DNA of 64,000 bases from assembly GCF_049647105.1 (NCBI RefSeq), contig NZ_JBARWZ010000286.1, positions 5,506 through 69,505 of the forward strand, given 5' to 3'. How positions within the stretch are numbered: the stretch's first letter is position 1; each line of letters opens with the position of its first letter. Both the position numbers and the translations under genes were made by a program. Positions 18,097-25,926 of the stretch are shown one piece after another. This DNA comes from Actinophytocola sp049647105. Lineage in GTDB: Bacteria; Actinomycetota; Actinomycetes; Mycobacteriales; Pseudonocardiaceae. The notes under the pieces were generated by a model that searched no databases, was not told the origin of the DNA, and saw nothing but the letters and a program-made list of their open reading frames with translations.

Positions 18097-18696
18097 ATGA
18101 AATCCCACTTAATCAATCGAAACGGGAGCGAGCCGGACGGCGATCCTCCCGTGATCGACATGGCAGCGGTCGTCGACGCCGCCCGGCACCTGTTGCACAC
18201 CCTCGGCATGGATACCAGCGGTGAGGCCCTCTCCCGGACGCCCCAGCGGATGGCGGAGGCGCTCTCCGAGTTCTTCTCACCGGAGCCGTTCACACTCACG
18301 ACCTTCGACAACGACGCCGGCTACACGGGCCTGGTCCTGGTCCGCAGGGTGCCGGTGCAGTCGATCTGCGAACACCACCTGCTGCCCTTCGTCGGGACAG
18401 CGGACATCGGCTACCTGCCCGGTGAGCGGCTCGCCGGGCTGTCCAAGCTCGCGCGGTCGGTCCAATACCTGGCCCGTCGCCCTCAGGTCCAGGAACGGCT
18501 GACCCAGGCCACCGCCGACTGGTTGCAGGAACGGCTCGACGCGCGCGGTGTCGGTGTGGTCCTGCGAGCGGAGCACAGCTGCATGACGCTGCGCGGTGTC
18601 CGGGCCAACGGCGCGGAGACCGTGACCCAGTCCTTCACCGGCCTGCTCGCCGAACACGGCCCCGACCGCCTCGAATTCCTCCGCCTGTGCGGGTGA
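18097..18696 (+). CDS. folE: GTP cyclohydrolase I
   Basis: A 199-residue protein from ATG 18097; a GTG one codon earlier is equally placed after AAGGGTGG. The zinc and active-site residues are in SICEHHLLPF and AEHSCMTLRGV. The allosteric/active-site segments SKLARSVQYLARRPQVQERL and GVRANGAETVTQSF are also present. It converts GTP to 7,8-dihydroneopterin triphosphate, the entry to folate and biopterin-type cofactors. It leads a three-gene pterin operon and is divergent from a terpene cyclase. It is probably a second, specialised copy, as the genomic folate copy would normally lie in a fol cluster with folP and folK. Confidence 0.92.
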   Translation: MKSHLINRNGSEPDGDPPVIDMAAVVDAARHLLHTLGMDTSGEALSRTPQRMAEALSEFFSPEPFTLTTFDNDAGYTGLVLVRRVPVQSICEHHLLPFVGTADIGYLPGERLAGLSKLARSVQYLARRPQVQERLTQATADWLQERLDARGVGVVLRAEHSCMTLRGVRANGAETVTQSFTGLLAEHGPDRLEFLRLCG

Positions 18697-18719
18697 GTCC
18701 CCACACGAAGGAGGAACCC

Positions 18720-19457
18720 ATGTCACCGCGGTGGGCGTTCGTGACCGGCTCCTCCCAGCGCATCGGCGCGGCGATCGCGACGAACCTGGCCGCGCGGGGC
18801 CTCCACCTCCACCTCCACGCGAACGCCTCAGCTGACCGCCTGCACCGGCTGGCCTCGGACCTGTCCGACCGGTACGGCGTGGCGACCCGCACCCACCTGG
18901 CCGACTTCCGCGACCCCTCAGCCGTCGACGCCATGGCATCGACGATCGCGACGGTGGGCCCGCGACCGGGACTGCTGGTCAACAACGCGGCGGTGTTCGG
19001 TCAGTACGACTACTCCGCGCCCGTGGAGCTGGCGGCGATGATCGACATTCTCACCGTCAACACCGCGGTCCCGATCCTCCTGACCGCCCTGGTCGACGAC
19101 ACGGACGGCCACGTCGTCAACATCTGCGACGGCCATGTCGACCTCACCTGCTCACGACACCTGGCCTACGACATCTCCAAGGCCGCGCTCGCCGACGCGA
19201 CCCGCCGCCTCGCCGTGCGGCTGGGTCCGAACATCAGGGTCAACGGCATCGGCCCGGGTCTGGTACTGCCCCCACCACACGCCGACGAGAAACACCTCAC
19301 CGACCTCGCGAGGAACGCGCCACTGCGACGACCCGCACGACTCGAGGACATCCTGTCGGCACTCGACTTCCTGATCGACTCCCCCTCCGTCACCGGCCAG
19401 ATGATCATGGTCGACAGCGGCGAGCACCTCACCTGCGACGGCGAAGCCGCCCACTGA
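18720..19457 (+). CDS. SDR related to pteridine / dihydromonapterin reductase
   Basis: A 245-residue SDR from ATG 18720, with an excellent GAAGGAGG ribosome site. The N-terminus is AFVTGSSQRIGAAIA, where the RIG pattern is typical of FolM/PTR1-like reductases. NNAAVFG follows, with catalytic Tyr and Lys in LAYDISKAAL. The usual Ser position reads NICDGHVD, so the catalytic Ser may be replaced by Asp or displaced. Placement between folE and folB argues for reduction of a pterin (dihydro- to tetrahydropterin) rather than a general alcohol substrate. That assignment is mainly contextual. Confidence 0.7.
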   Translation: MSPRWAFVTGSSQRIGAAIATNLAARGLHLHLHANASADRLHRLASDLSDRYGVATRTHLADFRDPSAVDAMASTIATVGPRPGLLVNNAAVFGQYDYSAPVELAAMIDILTVNTAVPILLTALVDDTDGHVVNICDGHVDLTCSRHLAYDISKAALADATRRLAVRLGPNIRVNGIGPGLVLPPPHADEKHLTDLARNAPLRRPARLEDILSALDFLIDSPSVTGQMIMVDSGEHLTCDGEAAH

Positions 19458-19489
19458 CATCCCGCCACTACGAACAAAAGGTGGTTCAG

Positions 19490-19873
19490 GTGGACACGAC
19501 GACCATCAGGCTCATCGGCCTCCGCGCCTTCGGCAGGCACGGCGTCCGGGAAGCCGAGAAGAGGGACGGTCAGGACTTCGTCGTGGACGTCACCCTCCGC
19601 GTCGACGCGAGCCAAGCGATACGGTCCGACCAACTCCACGACACCCTCGACTACGACGACCTCGCACTCGACCTCGTCAGGATCGTCAACGGAGAACCCG
19701 TCCAACTGCTGGAAAAGCTGGCCGGAATCCTGGCAGACCGCTGCACCGAGAACACCATGGTCAGGTCGGTCGAGGTCACCGTGCACAAACCAAAGGCCCC
19801 CATCAACGCCCGCTTCGACGACGTGTCGGTCACCATCACCCGGGCCCGTGACGCCCAGCGGCACCGAACATGA
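19490..19873 (+). CDS. folB: Dihydroneopterin aldolase
   Basis: A 127-residue protein from GTG 19490, which follows AAAGGTGG at the right spacing. A GTG at 19481 lies within that site and is less likely. Family residues are present: GRHGVREAEKRDGQDFVVDV (the active-site Glu region), the Tyr in DTLDYDDLALD and the catalytic Lys in VTVHKPKAPI. It cleaves or epimerises 7,8-dihydroneopterin. With folE and a pteridine-reductase-like SDR it forms a pterin module; no folK or folP follows. It ends 21 bp from the convergent antiporter gene. Confidence 0.9.
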   Translation: MDTTTIRLIGLRAFGRHGVREAEKRDGQDFVVDVTLRVDASQAIRSDQLHDTLDYDDLALDLVRIVNGEPVQLLEKLAGILADRCTENTMVRSVEVTVHKPKAPINARFDDVSVTITRARDAQRHRT

Positions 19874-19894
19874 GACACGCGCCGGCCACCGGCG

Positions 19895-21154
19895 TCACGG
19901 CTGTTCCCGGACCTCGGTGTCGGCGCCCCTGGCAACTCGTTCGGGCGGGGCGCGGACGTCCTCCGGATCGGCGAGCCACCGCAGCAGCGGGCCGGCCATG
20001 GCCGTCGTCACGACAGCCATCACGACCATCAGGGAGTACAGGTTCGCATCCAGCACACCCATCTGCAGGCCGACGCCGAGTGCGATGAGTTCGGTGAGGC
20101 CGCGAGTGTTCATCAGTGTGGCCAGCACGGCGGAACGTCGCGCCGCCATCCCTTGTGTCCTGGCGGCTACCCAGGTGCCGCCGAACTTCCCGGCGGTCGC
20201 GACAACCATGATCAGTACGAGCTCCACCCACCCCGTCGTGTCCACAGTGGACAGATTGACGCTGAATCCCGCGACGATGAAGTACACCGGCAGTAGCAAC
20301 GACGACATGACACTCGTGGACCGCAACACCTCCGCGCGGAACTCGAGCCCGTCGAACCTGGGTACCACCAGGCCGAACAGGAACGCGCCGAAGACCGCGT
20401 GCAGACCGAGCAGCTGGGTGATCGCGGCGGAGCCGAACGCCCCGACGAGCACGACGACGAGACTGCCCGCCCGCAGCTGACCCGCGCTCGTCCTCAGGTA
20501 CCGCACCAGCAACGGGCGTACGAAGCTGACCAACACCGCGGCGTACGGCACGGCAAGGAGCACCAGCCAGCTGTTGTGCCGGTCCTGACCGGCGATCATC
20601 TGCAGGATCGCGAGCATCGTCCACGCGAACAGATCGCACACCGCGGCCGAACTCAGCGCGATCACACCGATCCTGCTCTGGCTCATGCCCCGGTCGGTCA
20701 AGATGCGGGCCAGCACCGGGAACGCGGTCACCGACACCGCGACGCCGATGAACAACGTGAAGACGAGCGGGTCCGCCGGAGCGTGCTGGGACGCGAGGTA
20801 GAACGACAGCAGCACGCCGAGAGCGAACGGCACGAGGGTGCCGCCCGCCACGGTCGCCCCGGTGATCCGCGTACACCCGCGCAGCCGGCTGAAGTCGAAC
20901 TCCAGCCCCACCACGAACATGAACAGAACCAGGCCCAGGTTCGCCAGCGCGGACAGGTACGGCCGCACGTCCATCGGGAACAACGCGCCGGAGATGGCGC
21001 CGTGGAACAGGGTTGGCCCGAGAAGGATGCCGAGGAGGATCTCGCCGAGCACCGCGGGCTGACCGCAGGCTCTGGCGAGCCGCCCGACCATTCTGGCCAG
21101 CAGGACGATCAACGCGAGGTCCGCGAGGAAGATCGCCATGTTCAGTTCTGACAC
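19895..21154 (-). CDS. CPA2-type monovalent cation/proton antiporter
   Basis: About 419 residues from GTG 21154 (site GGGGGAG very close; ATG 21139 is an alternative). Some 11-12 membrane helices carry the CPA2 patterns: GQPAVLGEILLGILLGPTLF, LGLVLFMFVVGLEFD, SVTAFPVLARILTDRG, LSSAAVCDLFAW with the ion-binding Asp, and LMNTRGLTELIALGVG. It has no TrkA regulatory domain. Such proteins exchange Na+ or K+ for protons. It lies 40 bp after a sugar ketoreductase on the same strand and may be co-transcribed with the deoxysugar operon, possibly aiding pH or ion balance during export. A role in the antibiotic pathway is unproven. Confidence 0.8.
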   Translation of the reverse strand: MSELNMAIFLADLALIVLLARMVGRLARACGQPAVLGEILLGILLGPTLFHGAISGALFPMDVRPYLSALANLGLVLFMFVVGLEFDFSRLRGCTRITGATVAGGTLVPFALGVLLSFYLASQHAPADPLVFTLFIGVAVSVTAFPVLARILTDRGMSQSRIGVIALSSAAVCDLFAWTMLAILQMIAGQDRHNSWLVLLAVPYAAVLVSFVRPLLVRYLRTSAGQLRAGSLVVVLVGAFGSAAITQLLGLHAVFGAFLFGLVVPRFDGLEFRAEVLRSTSVMSSLLLPVYFIVAGFSVNLSTVDTTGWVELVLIMVVATAGKFGGTWVAARTQGMAARRSAVLATLMNTRGLTELIALGVGLQMGVLDANLYSLMVVMAVVTTAMAGPLLRWLADPEDVRAPPERVARGADTEVREQP

Positions 21155-21194
21155 CGCTCCCCCGTTACATGTCGCGCACAGCTGTCCTGATTGG

Positions 21195-22133
21195 TCACCG
21201 GGTGCCCTGCACGGGCTCCCTTCTGTCCGGCACCCGGTCCAGCACCTCGCGCCACAGCGCGTGGACCGAGTCGTGCAGGGTCCGGCGTGGTGTCCAACCG
21301 AGCAGGTCCCGCGCGCGCCGGGGGTCGACCCGCGTCCAGTCGTCAGTGCCCGATGGCGGATCGGGGGCGGGCAGCTCCACCACGGTGGCCGGCACCCCGC
21401 TCGCCTTGATGAACAGATCGACCAGTGTGCGTACCGGGACGGCTTCGCCGCTACCAATGCTGATCGGCGCGTGCCGGCCGGTGAGCCGCGTCGCGGAGCA
21501 GACCGCGTCGGCGACGTCCCGGACGTCCACGTAGTCCCGGTGGTCGCGCAGCGCGGTCAGCTCGATGGTCGCCGCCTCGCCGCGGCCCGCCGCGGCGGCC
21601 AGCCGGTCGGCCACCAGGCCGAGCAGGCTGGCGGCCGGTGTGCCGGGGCCGGTGACGTTGGCTATCCGGAGTACCAACGCGTCCACCGTCCCCGCTTCCT
21701 CGGCCGACCGCACCGCCAGGGTCGCGGCCAGCTTGCTCCGGTTGTAGGTGTTGGCGGGCCGGGACTCCAGCACCGAGCCGAGGTGCACCAGTCGTGGCAC
21801 CAGCCGGGTCCCGGCCAGCGCCGCCAGGATGTGCCGGGTCGCCCCGGCGCAGCTGGCCTCCAGGTCTCGGCCGGTCAGGCCCCACTTGCCGCCGGTGGCG
21901 TTGACCACCACGCCAGGGCGCTCGGCGGCCAGCACGGCGGCCAGTTCCCCGGTCGGCACTCCGGCGACGTCGATGGCCAGGAAGCGGCACCCCGGGGCGA
22001 GCCGCCGGGGCGCGTTCCTCGCCACGACGAGCACGTCACGTCCCTCGGCGGCGAGGCCCTCGGCGATCCAGCGACCAAGGAAGCCGGTGCCGCCGAACAC
22101 GACGACGCGATCGTGACCTCGACCGTCACTCAA
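21195..22133 (-). CDS. NAD-dependent sugar 4-ketoreductase/epimerase
   Basis: A 312-residue extended SDR. It has VVVFGGTGFLG at the N-terminus, catalytic YNRSK (from NTYNRSKLAATLAV), and LRIANVTGPGTP and DYVDVRDVADAV later. It starts at TTG 22133, with AGGAGG six bases upstream, and overlaps the previous stop as TTGA. As the fourth gene of a 4,6-dehydratase, 2,3-dehydratase, 3-ketoreductase series it most likely reduces the 4-keto group to finish a 2,6-dideoxyhexose. Reduction of GDP-4-keto-6-deoxymannose is the alternative. Confidence 0.75.
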   Translation of the reverse strand: MSDGRGHDRVVVFGGTGFLGRWIAEGLAAEGRDVLVVARNAPRRLAPGCRFLAIDVAGVPTGELAAVLAAERPGVVVNATGGKWGLTGRDLEASCAGATRHILAALAGTRLVPRLVHLGSVLESRPANTYNRSKLAATLAVRSAEEAGTVDALVLRIANVTGPGTPAASLLGLVADRLAAAAGRGEAATIELTALRDHRDYVDVRDVADAVCSATRLTGRHAPISIGSGEAVPVRTLVDLFIKASGVPATVVELPAPDPPSGTDDWTRVDPRRARDLLGWTPRRTLHDSVHALWREVLDRVPDRREPVQGTR

Positions 22134-23185
22134 CTGTGCCTCCTGATCAGCTGGCCGTTCCGGCCGGCGAGCCGCTGTCCCGCCAGCAGCGGGCGCGCGC
22201 GGTCCCGGACCTCGTCGACCAACCTGGCCAGGGTGGCGATCTGCGCCGCGCGGTCGACCGCCTCCCTGCCGGTGCGCACCGCCGCGATGAACTCGCGCAG
22301 GGTGTTGGCGAACTGGTCCTCCGGCGGCAGGACCAGCTCACGGGTCTCGTCGCGGCGCCGCACCCGAACCGTCGGCCGCCAGGCCGGGGGCGGGGTGTAC
22401 GCGCGATCGACGAAGATCGACCCACGGCTTCCCCACAGCGTGTATTCGCAGCGGTAGCCGTGCTGGAAGCCGAACTCGACCTGGGCGGTGCGCCCGTCCG
22501 CCGAGCACAGCAGCGCGCTGCCCGCCACGTCGACCCCGCACTCGGGGTCCTCGGTGAGAGTCGCGGCGACCACTTCCAGCTCCGGCCCGAGGAACATCCT
22601 CGCCGCGCTCAGCGGGTACACCGCGGCGTCGAGCAGCGCACCGCCGCCGAGGTCCGGCCGATACCGGATGTCCCTGGGGTTCAACGGCGGGAAGCCGAAC
22701 ACGCCGTGCACCGAGCGCAGGTCACCGATCTCGCCCGCGTCCACCAGGTCCGCGACGGCGGAGTGCAGGCCGTGCCGCACGAACGTGAGGTTCTCCATCA
22801 GTGTCAGGCCCCGTGCCCTCGCGAGGGCGAACACCTCGGCGGTGTCCTCGGACCGGGTGGTCAGCGGCTTCTCCACGAGCGCGTGCTTGCCCGCGTCGAA
22901 GGCACGCACGATCCACTCCCGGTGCAGCCCGGCGGGCAGCGGGACGTATACCGCGTCGACGTCCGGCGAGTCCAGCAGCGCCTGGTAGCCGGACACGACC
23001 TTGCCACCGAACTCTTCAGCGAACACCTTGGCCTTGTCCGTGTCCCTGGCCGCGACGGCGACCAGTTCGGCCGCGGGCTCGGCCCTGATCACCGGGAGGG
23101 TGCGGCGCCAGGCGATGTCGGCGCAGCCGAGCAGGCCGATGCGGACCGGACGGGGAACTGCGGCTCGATCCGGCACGGTGGTCAC
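22130..23185 (-). CDS. NDP-hexose 3-ketoreductase (Gfo/Idh/MocA)
   Basis: A 351-residue protein starting at GTG 23185, overlapping the 2,3-dehydratase stop by 4 bp. The Rossmann start is VRIGLLGCADIAWRRTLP. The family EKP motif is HALVEKPLTTR, and the C-terminal domain has DIRYRPDLGGGALLDAAVYP. Enzymes of this type act directly after NDP-hexose 2,3-dehydratase, reducing the unstable 3-keto intermediate to a 2,6-dideoxy-4-ketosugar. The operon order supports this function strongly. Confidence 0.88.
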   Translation of the reverse strand: MTTVPDRAAVPRPVRIGLLGCADIAWRRTLPVIRAEPAAELVAVAARDTDKAKVFAEEFGGKVVSGYQALLDSPDVDAVYVPLPAGLHREWIVRAFDAGKHALVEKPLTTRSEDTAEVFALARARGLTLMENLTFVRHGLHSAVADLVDAGEIGDLRSVHGVFGFPPLNPRDIRYRPDLGGGALLDAAVYPLSAARMFLGPELEVVAATLTEDPECGVDVAGSALLCSADGRTAQVEFGFQHGYRCEYTLWGSRGSIFVDRAYTPPPAWRPTVRVRRRDETRELVLPPEDQFANTLREFIAAVRTGREAVDRAAQIATLARLVDEVRDRARPLLAGQRLAGRNGQLIRRHS

Positions 23186-24570
23186 CACAGACTGTGTAGG
23201 CAGGCCACCAGGCTGCGGGCTTCCACGTTGACGTAGTAGCCGTGCCGCAGCAGACCGGTGAGCTGGTGTGCGGTGACCCAGCAGTACTCGTCCGGCACCT
23301 CGATCGGCACGTCGTCGCCCGCGTCCACCAGCAGGTAGCGGTTCTGCGACTGGAAGAACCGGCCGCCCTCCTCGGACAGGATCGTGTCGTAGAGGATGCG
23401 TTTGGCAGGCGCGTGCCGAACGTAGTCCAGGAACGTGGGCTGGGGATCGGGGTAGTTGCCCGGGTTGCACTGGACGCTGGGACCCATCTCCATGGCGTCC
23501 AGGAGGCCCGCCTGGTATCGCGCGTGCACCAGCAGGTGGGCGACCCCGCCGATGTCCTTCACGACGAAGGCCACGATGCCCTGCCCGGTCGGGTAGAGCA
23601 GCGGCTGGTGCCACTCGCTGACCTCGCGGTCGTCGGTGCGCACGCTGACGCCGACGATGCGGAAGTACTTCCCGTCGTCGTGGAAGATCTCCTCTGGCGT
23701 GTGCTGCCAGCCGGGCAGCGCGGACAGCGGCGTACGCCGGACCGCCAGCTCATGCTTGCTCTTGGCGGCGGTGAACCAGCTCAGCACCGACTCGGCGTTG
23801 TGCAGTGGGGTGCCGTCGCCACTGATGGACCTGGCCAGCGCCGTAGCCATGCCGTCGGCGGCGAGCCTGCCCCGGTCCTCGGCGAAGAAGGAGGCGGGCA
23901 GGCAGGACAGCACGGTGCGGGTGTCCATGTTGACCAGACCGTCGATCCGCAGCAGGCTGCGCAGCTCGTCCAACGGCATCCAGTAGTGGCCGTCCTCGGC
24001 CACCACCGAGTCGTCGACCTCGACGATGATGTTCCGGTTGCGCTTGCGCAGGAACCACGAGCCCTGCTCGGACTGGAGCACGTCGGCCACCACCGATCCC
24101 GCGCGCGGGTCGGTGAAGTGGTCCAGGTACTTCGTCCGGCTTCCCCTGTGCACCCTGGTGTAGTTGCTGCGGGTCGCCTGAACCGTCGGCGAGAGCTGCA
24201 TCGAGTTGAAGTTGCCCGGCTCCATCTTCGCCTGCACCAGCGCGAACGGGACACCGTCGACGGACTTCACCAGCAGACCGAGGATGCCGATCTCGGGCTG
24301 GTTGATGATCGGCTGGCTCCACTCGGAGATCGGACCGTACGAGGAGCGCACGTGCAGCCCCTCGACGCCGAAGAACCGCCCGCTGTCGTGCGTCAGGTTC
24401 CCGGTGGCCTCGTCGAACGACCACCCTGGCAGCTCGTTGAGCGGCGTGCGTTCCACCTGGCAGGCCGTGACGCGCATCCGCTCGGCAAACCAGGACAGGA
24501 ACTCCTTGCTCACCCCGTTCGGATGGGTCGCGGTATCGCGTTGCCCGGCCAGCTCGGCAGAGGTCATCAC
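23182..24570 (-). CDS. NDP-hexose 2,3-dehydratase
   Basis: A 462-residue protein made of two homologous halves, as the family requires. WFAERMRVTACQVERTPL with SEWSQPIINQPEIGILGLLV pairs with WFTAAKSKHELAVRRTPL and SEWHQPLLYPTGQGIVAFVV. It removes the C2 hydroxyl of an NDP-4-keto-6-deoxyhexose, committing it to 2-deoxysugars such as olivose or 2-deoxy-evalose. It starts with GTG overlapping the GDP-mannose 4,6-dehydratase stop (GTGA) and is followed by its partner 3-ketoreductase. Confidence 0.92.
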   Translation of the reverse strand: MMTSAELAGQRDTATHPNGVSKEFLSWFAERMRVTACQVERTPLNELPGWSFDEATGNLTHDSGRFFGVEGLHVRSSYGPISEWSQPIINQPEIGILGLLVKSVDGVPFALVQAKMEPGNFNSMQLSPTVQATRSNYTRVHRGSRTKYLDHFTDPRAGSVVADVLQSEQGSWFLRKRNRNIIVEVDDSVVAEDGHYWMPLDELRSLLRIDGLVNMDTRTVLSCLPASFFAEDRGRLAADGMATALARSISGDGTPLHNAESVLSWFTAAKSKHELAVRRTPLSALPGWQHTPEEIFHDDGKYFRIVGVSVRTDDREVSEWHQPLLYPTGQGIVAFVVKDIGGVAHLLVHARYQAGLLDAMEMGPSVQCNPGNYPDPQPTFLDYVRHAPAKRILYDTILSEEGGRFFQSQNRYLLVDAGDDVPIEVPDEYCWVTAHQLTGLLRHGYYVNVEARSLVACLHSLW

Positions 24571-25643
24571 ATGTCCTTAAGTGGCTCGGGAAGGCGGTTC
24601 ACCACTGCGTCGCCGAGTTCGCGCACGGGGTCAGCGGAGTCCCGCTGAGCCGACGACAACAGGCGCAGGTCGCTGTCGACCATCTGGGCGATCATCTCCT
24701 CGAACGAGACCGCCGACTTCCAGCCGAGCTTCGTCCTGGCCTTCGCCGGGTCGGCACACAGCAGGTCGACCTCGGCGGGGCGCAACAGGCCGTTGTCGAC
24801 CACGACGTAGTCGCGCCAGTTCAGGCCGACGTGCGAGAAGGCCAGGTCGGCCAGCTCGCGGACGCTGTGCGTGATGCCGGTGCCGAGCACGAAGTCCTCC
24901 GGCTCGTCCTGGGCCAGCATCATCGTCATCCCGCGCACGTAGTCCCCGACGAAACCCCAGTCCCGCGCGGCTTCCAGGTTGCCGAGTCGCAGCTCGTCGC
25001 GGAGTCCCAGCTTGATCGCGGCCGCGCCGAGTGAGACCTTCCTGGTCACGAACTCCGTTCCGCGAATTGGCGACTCGTGGTTGAACAGAATGCCGGAAAC
25101 GGCGAACATGCCGTACGACTCGCGGTAGTTCTGCACCGTGTAGTGGCCGAAGGCCTTCGCCACCCCATATGGACTTCGCGGGTGGAACGGAGTCAGCTCG
25201 TTCTGCGGAGACTCCCGGATCTTTCCGAACATCTCCGACGACGAGGCCTGGTAGAAACGCGGTTGTCCAGCGTCCCATGACCGCGACGACGAACCCATTC
25301 CCGCGACTATTCTCAGGGCCTCCAGCAGGCGCAGCACTCCCATGCCGGTGACCTCCGCGGTCACCGTCGACTGGCGCCAGGAGATGGGCACGTAGGACAG
25401 CGCCCCGAGGTTGTAGACCTCGTCCGGCTTGGCCGTGTCGACCGCGTCGACCAGGCTCGCCTGGTCGAGCAGATCGCCGCTGAGCAGCCGAACCCGAGGA
25501 TCGGGTGCCCGCTGTCGCCGCGCGGAGAGTGTGCTCTGGCCGCGTACCAGTCCGAATACCTCATAGCCTGCTTCGAGGAGATGCTCCGCGAGATAGGTAC
25601 CGTCCTGGCCCGTGATTCCGGTGATCAATGCTCGCCTAGTCAG
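24567..25643 (-). CDS. gmd: GDP-mannose 4,6-dehydratase
   Basis: A 358-residue extended SDR. The N-terminus ALITGITGQDGTYLAEHLLE, the catalytic region QASSSEMFGKIRESPQNE and SPYGVAKAFGHY are diagnostic of GMD rather than of dTDP-glucose dehydratase. It converts GDP-mannose to GDP-4-keto-6-deoxymannose. The best start is a CTG at 25643: it has GGGAG six bases upstream and restores the conserved M-T-R-R-A-L-I-T-G terminus. The next candidate, TTG 25628, has no site. It opens a four-gene deoxysugar operon, all with 4-bp overlaps. Confidence 0.9.
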   Translation of the reverse strand: MTRRALITGITGQDGTYLAEHLLEAGYEVFGLVRGQSTLSARRQRAPDPRVRLLSGDLLDQASLVDAVDTAKPDEVYNLGALSYVPISWRQSTVTAEVTGMGVLRLLEALRIVAGMGSSSRSWDAGQPRFYQASSSEMFGKIRESPQNELTPFHPRSPYGVAKAFGHYTVQNYRESYGMFAVSGILFNHESPIRGTEFVTRKVSLGAAAIKLGLRDELRLGNLEAARDWGFVGDYVRGMTMMLAQDEPEDFVLGTGITHSVRELADLAFSHVGLNWRDYVVVDNGLLRPAEVDLLCADPAKARTKLGWKSAVSFEEMIAQMVDSDLRLLSSAQRDSADPVRELGDAVVNRLPEPLKDM

Positions 25644-25794
25644 GGTAATCTCCCGCCATCAAACCACCGGCCTTGGGCTTGGCCAGGGCTGGCGGTGAAC
25701 TACCGATCCGCACCAAGACAAAGTTTTGGTGTATCACCCGTTGTCTCTGTCGACAATACGCGACTTTCTTACCGCGATCACCAGTCAGGAAAGC

Positions 25795-25813
25795 ATTATA
25801 GGGAGGCCACTAG
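25795..25813 (-). promoter_or_regulatory. Candidate promoter of the gmd operon with a CTAG site
   Basis: On the minus strand TATAAT occurs at 25800-25795, a perfect -10 hexamer. CTAG lies at 25810-25813, in the spacer position. No good -35 is visible. The predicted leader to the CTG start is about 145 nt. Confidence 0.4.
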
Positions 25814-25849
25814 AGTTGCTTACGTCGTCGTACTCGCGACTTGACGGCA

Positions 25850-25894
25850 CGAGATGGCCGCATTGGCCTGATTCGCGCCAATGCGGCCATCTCG
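25850..25894. terminator. 18-bp perfect stem
   Basis: cgagatggccgcattggc at 25850-25867 pairs exactly with 25877-25894 over a 9-base loop. It follows the stop of the O-methyltransferase gene (25927) and precedes the gmd promoter. Confidence 0.8.
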
Positions 25895-25926
25895 TCGACC
25901 TGGGGTCGGTCACTCTGGTCAATCAA

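Noticed and set aside
17416..18696. 426-codon frame containing folE
   Set aside because: The first 227 codons lie antisense to the cyclase; true folE starts near 18097.
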